From positions 1 through 47,255 of the forward strand of contig JAJQHQ010000042.1 of the NCBI GenBank assembly GCA_021199655.1: a stretch of 47,255 nt of DNA. The letters are read 5' to 3'. The translations under genes and the position numbers were made by a program. The notes under the pieces were generated by a model. The model ran no database searches. It was not told the origin of the DNA and was given only the letters and a program-made list of their open reading frames with translations. Shown here piece by piece: positions 21,802 through 30,673 of this stretch; positions within the stretch are counted from its first letter, which is position 1, and each line of letters starts with the position of its first letter. The DNA is from Lachnospiraceae bacterium. Its GTDB lineage: Bacteria > Bacillota > Clostridia > Lachnospirales > Lachnospiraceae.

Positions 21802-24693
21802 ATGGATTCTTATACACTTGACTGGAAAAAATACAGCGCGCTCGCCAGACAGACTGCTGCCGAGGGCTGCGTTCTTTTGCGCAATGAAAATAACACACTG
21901 CCGCTTCTTGCGGGGGATACCGTCGCCGTATTCGGACGGATTCAGTTCGATTATTATAAAAGCGGCACCGGATCGGGCGGCATGGTGAATGTTCCTTATG
22001 TCCGTTCCATTCTTGACGGGCTGATGGAATACGAAAGCCGGAACATCCGGATTTATGAACCGCTTCTTCATACCTACCGTGAGTGGGTAAAGCAGCACCC
22101 GTTCGATAAAGGGAACGGCTGGGGGCAGGAACCCTGGAGCCAGGAGGAAATGCCGTTGTCCGATGAACTTATCCGCGACGCGGCAGATCACTCTTCTGCA
22201 GCCGTAGTAATAATAGGCCGTACGGCCGGAGAAGACCGTGACAACTTTGGCCAGCCCGGAAGCTACTACCTCACAGACTGCGAGCTCGATATGCTGAAAA
22301 AGGTCTGTGCAGCATTTCCGCGCACCGCTGTTGTGCTGAATACGGGCAATATCATTTCCATGAAGTGGGCAGACGAAGTATGCCCCGGCGCCGTGCTCTG
22401 TGCATGGCAGGGCGGCATGGAAGGCGGACTGGGTGTCGCAGATGTGCTCTGCGGAGCCGTAACTCCCTGCGGGAAGCTTGCCGATACGATCGCGTATGAG
22501 CTGGAGGATTACCCGTCCTCGCGCAATTTCGGTTCAGACACGATCAATTATTATCAGGAAGATATCTATGTCGGATACCGCTATTTTGAAACCTTTGCGC
22601 CAGAAAAAGTCCAGTACCCGTTCGGATACGGGCTGTCCTACACAACGTTCTCTGTCATGGCTTCTCTTTCTGCAGATTTTTCCGTGAACGCTGCTGCCGG
22701 ATCTGGTTTTACAGCGGGTGAAGCAGCCCATTTGCAGCCTGCAGAAAATACTGACCTGTCATCAGAGCCACACATTACTGTCCGGACTACAGTCACCAAT
22801 ACCGGCAGCTGCCCCGGCAAGGAGGTTGTACAGGTCTACGTGAATCCGCCGCAGGGAAAGCTTGGCAAACCGCTGCGCAGTCTTATCGCGTTCGGAAAAA
22901 CCGGCCTGCTCGCTCCCGGTGAAACGGAAACGCTCACACTGACAGTCCTGCTTAAGGAACTCGCTTCCTATGACGACAGCGGGTTGACCGGACACAAGAA
23001 CTGCTTTGTGCTGGAACAGGGAATCTACGGAATCTATGTAGGAAACAGTGTGCGCAGTGCTGCTTTGACCGGCAGCTTTGCTCTGGATGAGACGATTGTT
23101 ACCGCCCGGTGTCAGGAGGCGATGGCCCCGACTGCTCCGTTTGAGCGGTTCCGGCCTGCGTGTCAGATAACCAAAGAGCGATATGGTTCCAGCAATGAAG
23201 CCGCCAGTTTGTCAGCTCCGCTTGCTCTTACATATGAGCCGGTCCCGCAGCGCACGATCTCACCTGCAAAGCGGCGCCTTTCGCATCTGCCCGAATGCCT
23301 GCCTTACACGGATGATCAGGGTTATCGGCTTGCGGATGTAGCGGACGGAAACGTGTCCATGGAAGAATTTCTGGCTCAGCTTCGCGATGAGGATCTGATG
23401 GCGCTCTCGCGCGGCGAAGGGATGTGCAGCCCGAAGGTAACCCCCGGTACAGCATCCGCATTCGGCGGAGTCACAAAGCGTCTGCAGGACTTTGGTATCC
23501 CGGCCGGCTGCTGTGCGGACGGGCCGTCCGGCATCCGCATGGACTGCGGCACGAGTGCCTTCTGTCTTCCAAACGGCACGCTGCTTGCCTGCACATTCAA
23601 TGAAGCGCTGGTCACGGAGCTTTTTGCCATGGAAGGGCTGGAGCTCTACGCTAACAAAATTGATGCGCTCCTGGGCCCCGGCATTAACATCCACCGCAGC
23701 CCCTTAAACGGGCGGAATTTTGAATATCACTCAGAAGATCCATATCTGACCGGCCGCATGGCAGTCGCTCAGGTAACCGGCATGGACCGCTATGCGGTCA
23801 GCGGCACGATGAAGCATTTCTGTGCAAACAATCAGGAATATTACCGCCATGCCGCCAACAGTGCCATCTCCGAACGCGCACTGCGCGAAATCTATCTGAA
23901 GCCTTTTGAAATGGGTGTAAAAAGCGGGCATACCCGTACCATCATGACTACCTACGGACCGGTGAACGGCATCTGGACCGCGGGCAGTTACGACCTGAAC
24001 ACGACAATTCTGCATGATGAATGGAACTATCAGGGCATGGTCATGACAGACTGGTGGACGCACATCAATGACGAAGGAGAACCGCCCGCCCGCAATAATC
24101 TGGCCGCGATGGTGCGCGCGCAGAATGATGTCTATATGGTGACGCAGGATGCGCTGACCTTTTCTGACAACCAGAAAAAGGCACTGAAGAAAGGCGAACT
24201 GACCCGCGCGGAGCTTGTGCGGAACGCGGCCAACATCTGCCGTTTCCTGATTGCCTCCCCCGCCATGCAACGGCTGCGCGGCACATACCATGAGGTCACG
24301 CACATCCATACACCGGAAGCTCTCGATCTGACGACCGGCGAAAATATGGAATACTTTACGATTGACCGGGACACCGTGATCCCGCTTGTGGGCCGCGAGA
24401 CATCTGCAGGAAGTTTCTTCACGATTGCGGTGGATTTTCTGCAGGAAGGGCTGTTCCGTTTTTCTCTGACTGCCGCCTCACACGGCAGCGAGCTCGCGCA
24501 GATGTCCGCGACCTTAAGTCTGGACAACACGGTGCTGAACGTCTATACCTGGCACGGCGAATCCGGGAAAACAGAGCTTTCCCGCGAAAAAGAAGTGCGC
24601 GGGAAGATGCACTATATGAAGTTCTATTTTTCACAGGGAGGACTGGAACTGGAATCACTGCGTATCCGGCTGGTGGGCGACGTCCGCAGGTAA
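21802..24693 (+). CDS. Glycoside hydrolase family 3 protein with reversed domain order
   Basis: A 963-aa GH3 enzyme. The usual C-terminal alpha/beta sandwich comes first (EGCVLLRNENNTLPL, about residue 20), then an FnIII-like domain (about residues 330-430), then the catalytic barrel (from about residue 510: GIPAGCCADGPSGIRM, LLGPGINIHRSPLNGRNFEY, GTMKHFCANNQE). The nucleophile is Asp750 in VMTDWW. This reversed order is known from some rumen Ruminococcus and Butyrivibrio beta-glucosidases. No signal peptide is seen, so it probably acts on imported oligosaccharides; sugar specificity is open. I prefer ATG 21802 (GGAG six nt upstream) over 21799 and 21757. The 3' end overlaps the convergent aminopeptidase gene by 39 bp. 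Confidence 0.92.
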   Translation: MDSYTLDWKKYSALARQTAAEGCVLLRNENNTLPLLAGDTVAVFGRIQFDYYKSGTGSGGMVNVPYVRSILDGLMEYESRNIRIYEPLLHTYREWVKQHPFDKGNGWGQEPWSQEEMPLSDELIRDAADHSSAAVVIIGRTAGEDRDNFGQPGSYYLTDCELDMLKKVCAAFPRTAVVLNTGNIISMKWADEVCPGAVLCAWQGGMEGGLGVADVLCGAVTPCGKLADTIAYELEDYPSSRNFGSDTINYYQEDIYVGYRYFETFAPEKVQYPFGYGLSYTTFSVMASLSADFSVNAAAGSGFTAGEAAHLQPAENTDLSSEPHITVRTTVTNTGSCPGKEVVQVYVNPPQGKLGKPLRSLIAFGKTGLLAPGETETLTLTVLLKELASYDDSGLTGHKNCFVLEQGIYGIYVGNSVRSAALTGSFALDETIVTARCQEAMAPTAPFERFRPACQITKERYGSSNEAASLSAPLALTYEPVPQRTISPAKRRLSHLPECLPYTDDQGYRLADVADGNVSMEEFLAQLRDEDLMALSRGEGMCSPKVTPGTASAFGGVTKRLQDFGIPAGCCADGPSGIRMDCGTSAFCLPNGTLLACTFNEALVTELFAMEGLELYANKIDALLGPGINIHRSPLNGRNFEYHSEDPYLTGRMAVAQVTGMDRYAVSGTMKHFCANNQEYYRHAANSAISERALREIYLKPFEMGVKSGHTRTIMTTYGPVNGIWTAGSYDLNTTILHDEWNYQGMVMTDWWTHINDEGEPPARNNLAAMVRAQNDVYMVTQDALTFSDNQKKALKKGELTRAELVRNAANICRFLIASPAMQRLRGTYHEVTHIHTPEALDLTTGENMEYFTIDRDTVIPLVGRETSAGSFFTIAVDFLQEGLFRFSLTAASHGSELAQMSATLSLDNTVLNVYTWHGESGKTELSREKEVRGKMHYMKFYFSQGGLELESLRIRLVGDVRR

Positions 24694-26898
24694 CACAAGG
24701 CGCAAACGATCCGTTTCATCCAGCGGCGCATTCAGTTCCTCCGTCCCCGGCAGGACAAATCGTCCGTTCTCCAGCAGGGAAATCCGGCTGCCGTCAGCGC
24801 GGATGACCTGAATGTGGCCAATCTCCTCATAGGGGATTGTAATGTCCGTGTGGCAGCCAAAATAAGCTTTGGAGGGATCCTCCTTCCGCTTCAGCGTCAC
24901 CTCATTGTCGCGCGCAATGATCTCTTTTCCGTCCGGATTGTAGACCGGCGTGTCCTCCTGCCAGCTGTAGCAGGTATCGCCGATGGCAAAATGCGGCCCG
25001 GTTTTCTCTGCGATCAGGATCGGCAGCAGTCCGGCAATGTCATATTTGCGTGCCATCACATAGGCAGTCGTATTGGTACCGATCGCGAACTCGCCAAGCG
25101 GCAGCGTCTCATGGCTGTACAGCACATTTTCAAAAAAGTATTTGCGGTTCTCTTCTTCTGAGGCAAAATTTCCGCAGCCGTAGTCCGTCACCATACCGTC
25201 CGTGAACCGAACCGAAAGGTCCACATAATTCAAAGAATCCAGATAAACCTGTTTCACATGCAGCAGTCCGTTCGTGCCGGTAAGCTTTGGCGATGTGAAC
25301 ACCTCTCCGACAGGGATATTGACGTCCGCTACACAGTTTTCAAATATTGACTGTGAATCCGGATCAGCAAGCGGTGCCAATGCAACCGTCAGATCCGTGC
25401 GGTTGCCGTTCTGCCCCTGAATATGAACCGCCACGCCCTCGTTAAGAGCGTCGATCAGCACCTGCTGGATGCGCTGATACAACGCATAATCCAGTGTGTT
25501 GACCCTGATCGTCTCCCGGAAGATCTCTCTGAACCGTTCTCCGATCTGTGGAACCGGAAAAGCGATAATAGTAAAGCTGCGTTCCTTTCCGATAATATAA
25601 TGATTCACAATCTGTGAGGCCTCATTGTCCATCCGGTTGGAAAGCTTCTGCTGCCTTTCCGAAAGCTGATACGCAGACGGTTTTGCAGAAGGAGTAAACG
25701 GCGTCTCACCAAACACCTCCACTACCGCCGGTCCGCCGTGTTCCCGCGCAAGCTGACGATTTTCCTCATACGCTGTACGCATCACGCCAAGCCTGCGCTC
25801 CACAAATTTGTTATCCAGATAGAGCGCCAGATCCGCCCGGTGGTCGTAATCATACTGCGGATTCGGCACCGCGCCCGTGTAGCCGACGCGCTGATGCTGC
25901 TTTTTGTTCAACGTACTGACTGCAGCGCGATATATGACCGGACGAAGCCCCATCTTTTCAAAGTTCAGGATTGCCCTGCGGATCATACGCTCAAATCCAA
26001 GATGATAACGGATATTGACCGTTTTCTTGCGCGAAAGGTCTTTGCCTCCGGCGAGAAAGCCGATGCGGTAGCCTTCTGTAAAGGTATCAGCCATCGCTGC
26101 GATCTCCTCCTCCGGAAGGGAGTTCAGAAATTCCGCCGTTTTCCGCTCATTTTCCGTCACATATTCTCCATACTGATAAAGATACCGCGGATCCTCCAGA
26201 TCCGAATCCATGACAATCCTCGCAGCAAAATCCAGCGACGGGTCAACAGCTTCCTGCACCCGGTGCGTTACAAACAGCTCGCTGTAATCGCTGACAAACC
26301 AGTAGAGGATCTGCTGCAGCTCCCGGTAAGAGGGTAATTCAGCGTCGGTACCGCACACAGGGCTTTCCGGACAGCCGTCAGAATCTGTGTTCTCAAAGCA
26401 GTTATAAATCTCGATAAACAGTTCCAGCAGGATCACCTGTTCCTCAAAGCGCTGCTCGTACACATAGACGATCATGCCCCGCAGCTCTGTATACAGAAAA
26501 CTCAGCAGCTTGCCGTAGCCTTCGCCGAGCATTTTTTCAGCGTATTCCGGATTGGCGTAGCTGGTCTCATAGTTGCCTGGCAGAATATCCCGGTACAGAC
26601 GCCCATTCCACTCCTCGCACTGCTGAAGGGTGTCCATTTGCGGCGCATCCTTCCTGCCGCTGTCAGCATGATCCGCTGGTATCCTGTCACGGTTCGTATC
26701 AAAGCCTGATACCATGCTGGTGCGCCCCGCATCGACCCGGTTTTTTAACTCTTCCATCATCAGAAGAAACTCTGCCGTCCGTTTAAAAAAGTCAGAAAAA
26801 GGAGCCTGCACAGTCTCCTCCCCGCCGATTTCATGAATCCGCGCGACAGAGAGATCATACCGCTCCTTTAAGAATTCCTGAAACTCATCCTCCTGCAT
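24655..26898 (-). CDS. M29-type metallo-aminopeptidase with N-terminal extension
   Basis: A 747-aa cytosolic peptidase. The C-terminal half is a thermophilic-aminopeptidase (M29) domain. Ligands corresponding to the two-metal site are visible: Glu in GEVFTSP (about residue 532), Glu in LGEFAIGTN, His in AEKTGPHFAIGD, and His and Asp in GCHTDI. The first 350 residues are a helical extension absent from the roughly 410-aa AmpS and AmpT enzymes; such long forms occur in Lachnospiraceae. The likely role is removal of N-terminal residues from peptides. GGAGG is 7 nt before ATG 26898; an upstream TTG is less likely. Convergent overlap with the GH3 gene. Confidence 0.85.
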   Translation of the reverse strand: MQEDEFQEFLKERYDLSVARIHEIGGEETVQAPFSDFFKRTAEFLLMMEELKNRVDAGRTSMVSGFDTNRDRIPADHADSGRKDAPQMDTLQQCEEWNGRLYRDILPGNYETSYANPEYAEKMLGEGYGKLLSFLYTELRGMIVYVYEQRFEEQVILLELFIEIYNCFENTDSDGCPESPVCGTDAELPSYRELQQILYWFVSDYSELFVTHRVQEAVDPSLDFAARIVMDSDLEDPRYLYQYGEYVTENERKTAEFLNSLPEEEIAAMADTFTEGYRIGFLAGGKDLSRKKTVNIRYHLGFERMIRRAILNFEKMGLRPVIYRAAVSTLNKKQHQRVGYTGAVPNPQYDYDHRADLALYLDNKFVERRLGVMRTAYEENRQLAREHGGPAVVEVFGETPFTPSAKPSAYQLSERQQKLSNRMDNEASQIVNHYIIGKERSFTIIAFPVPQIGERFREIFRETIRVNTLDYALYQRIQQVLIDALNEGVAVHIQGQNGNRTDLTVALAPLADPDSQSIFENCVADVNIPVGEVFTSPKLTGTNGLLHVKQVYLDSLNYVDLSVRFTDGMVTDYGCGNFASEEENRKYFFENVLYSHETLPLGEFAIGTNTTAYVMARKYDIAGLLPILIAEKTGPHFAIGDTCYSWQEDTPVYNPDGKEIIARDNEVTLKRKEDPSKAYFGCHTDITIPYEEIGHIQVIRADGSRISLLENGRFVLPGTEELNAPLDETDRLRLVLPADVAHQPDTQ

Positions 26899-26940
26899 AT
26901 ACAATCCTCCTCATCCCTGATACAAATCCGGTATGCGAAA

Positions 26941-26959
26941 TACTGTTCTGAATCGTTAC
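26941..26959 (+). repeat. MITE right-end remnant
   Basis: TACTGTTCTGAATCGTTAC resembles the right end of the window-start copy (TGTTCTGAATAGTTAC). No hairpins survive around it. MITE copy B lies 80 bp further on, so this spot has taken at least two insertions. Confidence 0.5.
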
Positions 26960-27039
26960 AAGCACACCAGATTCTCTGTTTTCAAATTCTAAAAGAGTTC
27001 ATCTCCAAGGTGTTGCAGCCACTGCATGAATGAACCTAC

Positions 27040-27174
27040 GTAACTGTTCAGTACCTTCACAGTTACGAGGGAAAAGCCCATTTATAATCGCTGCGCGATG
27101 AGGCTTTTCCCCACATGTTAATCGTTTTCATACGGTCTTCGCAGCAGGTGCGAAGACCTGTCCTGAATAATTAT
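27040..27174 (+). mobile_element. MITE copy B (IS66-like ends), 135 bp
   Basis: The copy begins GTAACTGTTCAG and ends CTGAATAATTAT, flanked by the perfect 8-bp duplication GAACCTAC (27032-27039 and 27175-27182). The middle stem is GGGAAAAGCC/GGCTTTTCCC with inner ATCGC-TGC-GCGAT. The right hairpin is GGTCTTCGCA/TGCGAAGACC with loop GCAGG. Relative to copy A the stem bases differ but remain paired. The right duplication contains the stop codon of the DUF6142-like gene. Confidence 0.85.
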
Positions 27175-27178
27175 GAAC

Positions 27179-27505
27179 CTACAACATATTCACAATCCCC
27201 ATACAGACCACAAAAAACCAGCCTACAATCGCCACTGTGCTCACGATCGTACCAAGCTTACAGCAAAAATAAGACTTACAGTCATCCTGAAATCCAAGAA
27301 AACCATATCGCAGCCCCATAATGGCCATTACCATCCCTGTCACTCCGCAGGCTCCGATCCACGCACCGGCGCTTCCGGAAAGCAGATACGAAACCAGAAG
27401 CAGAAGCATCAGCATTCCGGTACCGATCAGACCCAGCACGACCGATGCGATGCTGTTCGCAGAATATTTTTTATCGACAAATGAATATACTTTTCTTTTC
27501 GCCAT
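27179..27505 (-). CDS. DUF6142-like membrane protein
   Basis: A 108-aa protein with three hydrophobic segments (SIASVVLGLIGTGMLMLLLL, AGAWIGACGVTGMVMAIMGL and IVSTVAIVGWFFVVCMGIV). A short KRKVYSFVDKKYS leader precedes them. This is the appearance of the DUF6142 family in Lachnospiraceae; function unknown. GTAGGAGGC precedes the ATG. MITE copy B has inserted exactly at its 3' end; the target duplication spans the TAG stop, so the protein is unchanged but any former terminator has been displaced. Confidence 0.75.
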   Translation of the reverse strand: MAKRKVYSFVDKKYSANSIASVVLGLIGTGMLMLLLLVSYLLSGSAGAWIGACGVTGMVMAIMGLRYGFLGFQDDCKSYFCCKLGTIVSTVAIVGWFFVVCMGIVNML

Positions 27506-27586
27506 GCCGCCTCCTACTCGATTCTGTGTTCTTTGCAGGCTGTCCCTTACACCTGCCCCATCCGGTATCCGGATTTTGACCTGTCT

Positions 27587-28099
27587 TTACTTTCTGTCCG
27601 CGCACACTTCCTGTGTTTCCGCCGCAGCCGTTCTTCGTTGCTCCGCCTTATAATAGCAGCGGCTCGCCGCAAAAAACAGCACATAACCAATCAGCCCGCC
27701 CAGTGCATTCAGGATCATATCATCCACATCAAAACAGCCGACCTTAAAAATCAGCTGCGCGATCTCTACCAGTGCGCTGATCTCAAAGCTCAGCAGAGTT
27801 GTGCGCCACGCCCTGCGCGCACTGCGCCACATCAGAGGAACCAGCGCACCAAACGGCATAAAGCCGATGACATTGCCGACCAGATTCATCAGCACAGCAC
27901 GTGTGCCCAAAAGCTCCCGGTAGCGGATGTAACGGATGATCTCCCGAAACGGCTGAATATTATAATCATACTCTCCCGCTCCGCCGTGTCCGGCATCCTC
28001 TGAGAGGAACAAAAAATAGATGAGCCCGGCCATATAGAGCAGAAACACGCACGCGCCCAGAATCCGGATTCGTTTCCGCCAGGGTCTTTCTTCACTCAT
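27587..28099 (-). CDS. VanZ family membrane protein
   Basis: A 170-aa VanZ-like protein with four membrane segments. Typical blocks are YNIQPFREIIRYI, MNLVGNVIGFMPFGALVPL and a C-terminal EIAQLIFKVGCFDVDDMILN, with the Asp-Asp pair conserved in the family. VanZ proteins affect glycopeptide (teicoplanin) sensitivity in some hosts, but most chromosomal copies have unknown roles, and no van cluster is present. The ATG at 28099 overlaps the upstream stop codon as TGATG, which implies translational coupling to the 50-aa gene. Confidence 0.88.
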   Translation of the reverse strand: MSEERPWRKRIRILGACVFLLYMAGLIYFLFLSEDAGHGGAGEYDYNIQPFREIIRYIRYRELLGTRAVLMNLVGNVIGFMPFGALVPLMWRSARRAWRTTLLSFEISALVEIAQLIFKVGCFDVDDMILNALGGLIGYVLFFAASRCYYKAEQRRTAAAETQEVCADRK

Positions 28100-28251
28100 C
28101 AAAGCCCCAGTCCGGTGCCGGCTTTCCACAGCCTCGCCGCATTCAGGATCATCAGGACGCCGGATGTTACGCCCGTTACAAGTACGACAATGCCCAGCAC
28201 CAGATTCCATATTCCTGCCTTTGCCGTTGCTTTTACAATTCGTTCATTCAT
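28099..28251 (-). CDS. Small single-pass membrane protein coupled to VanZ
   Basis: A 50-aa protein with two short hydrophobic stretches in the middle (WNLVLGIVVLVTGVTSGVLM) and a basic N-terminus (MNERIVKATAKAG). It is not recognised as a named family. The start is defined by CAGGAGG 8-9 nt upstream of ATG 28251; longer upstream starts have no ribosome site. Its TGA overlaps the ATG of the VanZ gene, so the two are translated together and may act together in the membrane. Confidence 0.7.
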   Translation of the reverse strand: MNERIVKATAKAGIWNLVLGIVVLVTGVTSGVLMILNAARLWKAGTGLGL

Positions 28252-28355
28252 ATTGAATTCCTCCTGTTTCCTGTCATGTCGTGGAAAAACTCCTGCAGTA
28301 AATAATACCTGTGGATTTTTTTCTGCATACATACCCAATGCTGCCGAACCGCAGC

Positions 28356-29036
28356 TCAGTCCTGCGATGCACCATACTCTTTATAATACGCGTCAATCTT
28401 TGCCTTCATTGCATCGTCAATGACGACTCTTCCCTTATACTCTCTGCCATACAGATGCTCCACGACCTCCGCCATCGTAACGATCGCGGTCGTTTTCAGT
28501 CCGTAAGTCTCCTCAATCTCCCGAAGGGCACTCTTTGTACCCTGTCCCCGCTCCATGCGGTCCACAGACACGACCAGGCCAAGCACGTTGACATCGCCCT
28601 GCGCCCGGATGATCGGCAGCGTCTCCTGAATCGAGGTACCGGCAGTCGTCACATCTTCAATGATCACCACACGGTCGCCGTCTTTGATCGGGCTCCCCAG
28701 AAGGATGCCCTTATCTCCGTGATCCTTGACTTCCTTGCGGTTCGAACAGTAACGGATGTCCCTGTCATATTTCTCACTGATGGCCATCGTCGCCGCCACC
28801 GAAAGCGGGATGCCTTTATAGGCGGGGCCGAACAGAATATCAAAATCCAGACCGAACTTCTGCTCCACTGCCTGCGCGTAGTAGCCGCCGAGCCTGCGCA
28901 GCTGCGCACCCGTGCGGTAAAATCCCGTATTCACGAAAAACGGCGTCTTCCGCCCGCTCTTTGTCACGAAATCGCCGAAGCGAAGCACCTCACAGTCTAC
29001 CATAAATTCAATGAATTCCTGCTTGTAAGTCTCCAT
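28356..29036 (-). CDS. pyrE: Orotate phosphoribosyltransferase
   Basis: A 226-aa PyrE that joins orotate to PRPP to make OMP, the fifth step of UMP synthesis. The PRPP-binding signature is VVIIEDVTTAGTSIQETL (about residues 124-141). FGPAYKGIPLSVA holds the orotate and phosphate contacts, and GKTPFFVNTGFY is the conserved N-terminal block. AAGGAGAAAAC precedes the ATG. The gene is separate from the pyrF-pyrK-pyrD cluster 11 kb away, and no PyrR-binding leader is evident in the 428-bp gap upstream, which instead holds the divergent glgC promoter region. Confidence 0.96.
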   Translation of the reverse strand: METYKQEFIEFMVDCEVLRFGDFVTKSGRKTPFFVNTGFYRTGAQLRRLGGYYAQAVEQKFGLDFDILFGPAYKGIPLSVAATMAISEKYDRDIRYCSNRKEVKDHGDKGILLGSPIKDGDRVVIIEDVTTAGTSIQETLPIIRAQGDVNVLGLVVSVDRMERGQGTKSALREIEETYGLKTTAIVTMAEVVEHLYGREYKGRVVIDDAMKAKIDAYYKEYGASQD

Positions 29037-29304
29037 ATTCCTGTTTTCTCCTTCGATATTGTTACCATCCCTGATACTTTAAGATTCTGGTTCCGGCCTT
29101 GCCGCACCAGTTTCATGCCTTTTCATTATTCTTTAAAAATCATAAATATCAATGGAGCAAGTATAACATAAACAGGCAGACAGTTCCATACCCTTTTTAC
29201 AAAACAATCTATCCATCTGTATGTAATATGCGTGAAAATTTTTTGAAAAATTTGCACAAATAAATTCCCTTTTCCATATTTTTATGGTACAATTCTACTT
29301 AACA

Positions 29305-29436
29305 GCAGCTATTCAGTCCAACAGGCCACAGATTGCCTGCTCTGCAGACTGCAGGACCTTCGCGTGTCGTATGTCTGAGACTTGATGGTGCTCTGAATTG
29401 ATGCAAAAAGTAACTGCGAGGATACTGAACAGTTAC
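29305..29436 (+). repeat. Diverged MITE copy upstream of glgC, 132 bp
   Basis: It starts GCAGCTATTCAG and ends with the hairpin GTAACTG/CAGTTAC. Its left part, with CAGGCCACAGA, matches the reverse complement of the window-start copy. Flanking octamers differ, so it is an old insertion or an unrelated excision product. It lies in the glgC leader, 29 nt before the start. The rest of the 428-bp gap 29037-29464 is AT-rich with a TACAAT -10-like box at 29288-29293. Confidence 0.6.
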
Positions 29437-29464
29437 ACAAAAATAACAGGAGGATATCTATATT

Positions 29465-30673
29465 ATGGCTCAGGAAATGATTGCAATGCTTCTTGCCGGC
29501 GGCCAGGGTTCCAGACTGTATGCCCTGACACAGAAGCTTGCCAAACCTGCGGTTCCTTTCGGCGGAAAATATCGTATCATTGATTTCCCGCTCTCGAACT
29601 GCGTAAACTCCGGCATTGATACGGTCGGAATACTGACCCAGTACCAGCCGCTTGTACTCAACGAGTATATCGGCAACGGACAGCCCTGGGATCTGGACCG
29701 TCTGCACGGAGGCGTACATGTACTGCCGCCTTACCAGCAGGCTTCCGGCTCGGACTGGTATAAGGGCACTGCCAATGCGATTTACCAGAATCTTTCTTTC
29801 ATCGAGCGGTATGATCCGAAATATGTGATCATTCTTTCCGGCGACCAGATCTGCAAGCAGGATTACAGCGATTTCCTGCGTTTCCACAAGGAGAAGAACG
29901 CGGAGTTCAGCGTTGCGGTCATGGAAGTGCCGTGGGAGGAGGCTCCCCGCTTCGGCCTGATGGTAGCCGGTGAAGACGACAGGATCACGGAATTCCAGGA
30001 GAAGCCGAAGAATCCGAAGTCCAATCTCGCCTCCATGGGTATCTATATCTTTAACTGGGACATCCTGAAAAAATACCTGACCGAGGATGAGGCGGATCCG
30101 AATTCCGAAAATGACTTTGGCAACAACATTATCCCGAATCTGCTGCGCGACAACCGCAGAATGTATGCTTATCATTTCAGCGGCTACTGGAAGGATGTCG
30201 GGACGATCTCTTCCCTCTGGGAAGCGAATATGGAGGTTCTGGATCCGGAACACAGCGGTATCGACCTCTTTGAGGATGGCTGGAAGATTTACAGCCGGAA
30301 CAGCGGCATGACCGGTCACAAGATCAGCGCCGGGGCAACGGTTGAGAATTCGATGATCACAGATGGCTGCCGCATCGGCGGAAGTGTGAAGCATTCGGTT
30401 CTGTTCGCGGGCGTAAAAGTAGAATCCGGTGCGATCGTGGAGGACGCGGTCATCATGGGCGGCTCCGTGATCAAATCCGGTGCGGTCGTGAAGCACTGCA
30501 TCCTTGCTGAAAATGTTACAATTGGCGAGAACGCGGTTGTTGGCGCTATGCCGACAGAGGAGGAAAACGGTGTCGCTACCGTCGGCGCGGGACTTACCGT
30601 AGGCGCAGGCGCGGTCATCGGCCCGAAAGCGATGATTTACAATAATGTGGAGGGCGGTGAAAAACAATGGTAA
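29465..30673 (+). CDS. glgC: Glucose-1-phosphate adenylyltransferase, catalytic subunit
   Basis: A 402-aa ADP-glucose pyrophosphorylase, the committed step of glycogen synthesis (glucose-1-phosphate plus ATP to ADP-glucose). Visible signatures are [15 protein letters not shown] (nucleotide binding), [20 protein letters not shown], the catalytic Asp in [12 protein letters not shown] (about residue 121), [11 protein letters not shown] (glucose-1-phosphate contact) and a C-terminal left-handed beta-helix with hexapeptide repeats. AGGAGG is 11 nt before the ATG. It overlaps glgD by 7 nt, so the pair is co-translated. A diverged MITE lies in its leader and may influence expression. Confidence 0.97.
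   Translation: MAQEMIAMLLAGGQGSRLYALTQKLAKPAVPFGGKYRIIDFPLSNCVNSGIDTVGILTQYQPLVLNEYIGNGQPWDLDRLHGGVHVLPPYQQASGSDWYKGTANAIYQNLSFIERYDPKYVIILSGDQICKQDYSDFLRFHKEKNAEFSVAVMEVPWEEAPRFGLMVAGEDDRITEFQEKPKNPKSNLASMGIYIFNWDILKKYLTEDEADPNSENDFGNNIIPNLLRDNRRMYAYHFSGYWKDVGTISSLWEANMEVLDPEHSGIDLFEDGWKIYSRNSGMTGHKISAGATVENSMITDGCRIGGSVKHSVLFAGVKVESGAIVEDAVIMGGSVIKSGAVVKHCILAENVTIGENAVVGAMPTEEENGVATVGAGLTVGAGAVIGPKAMIYNNVEGGEKQW

Noticed and set aside
27587-28210. Possible vancomycin or teicoplanin resistance locus
   Set aside because: Only a VanZ-family gene is present, without ligase, dehydrogenase or dipeptidase genes.
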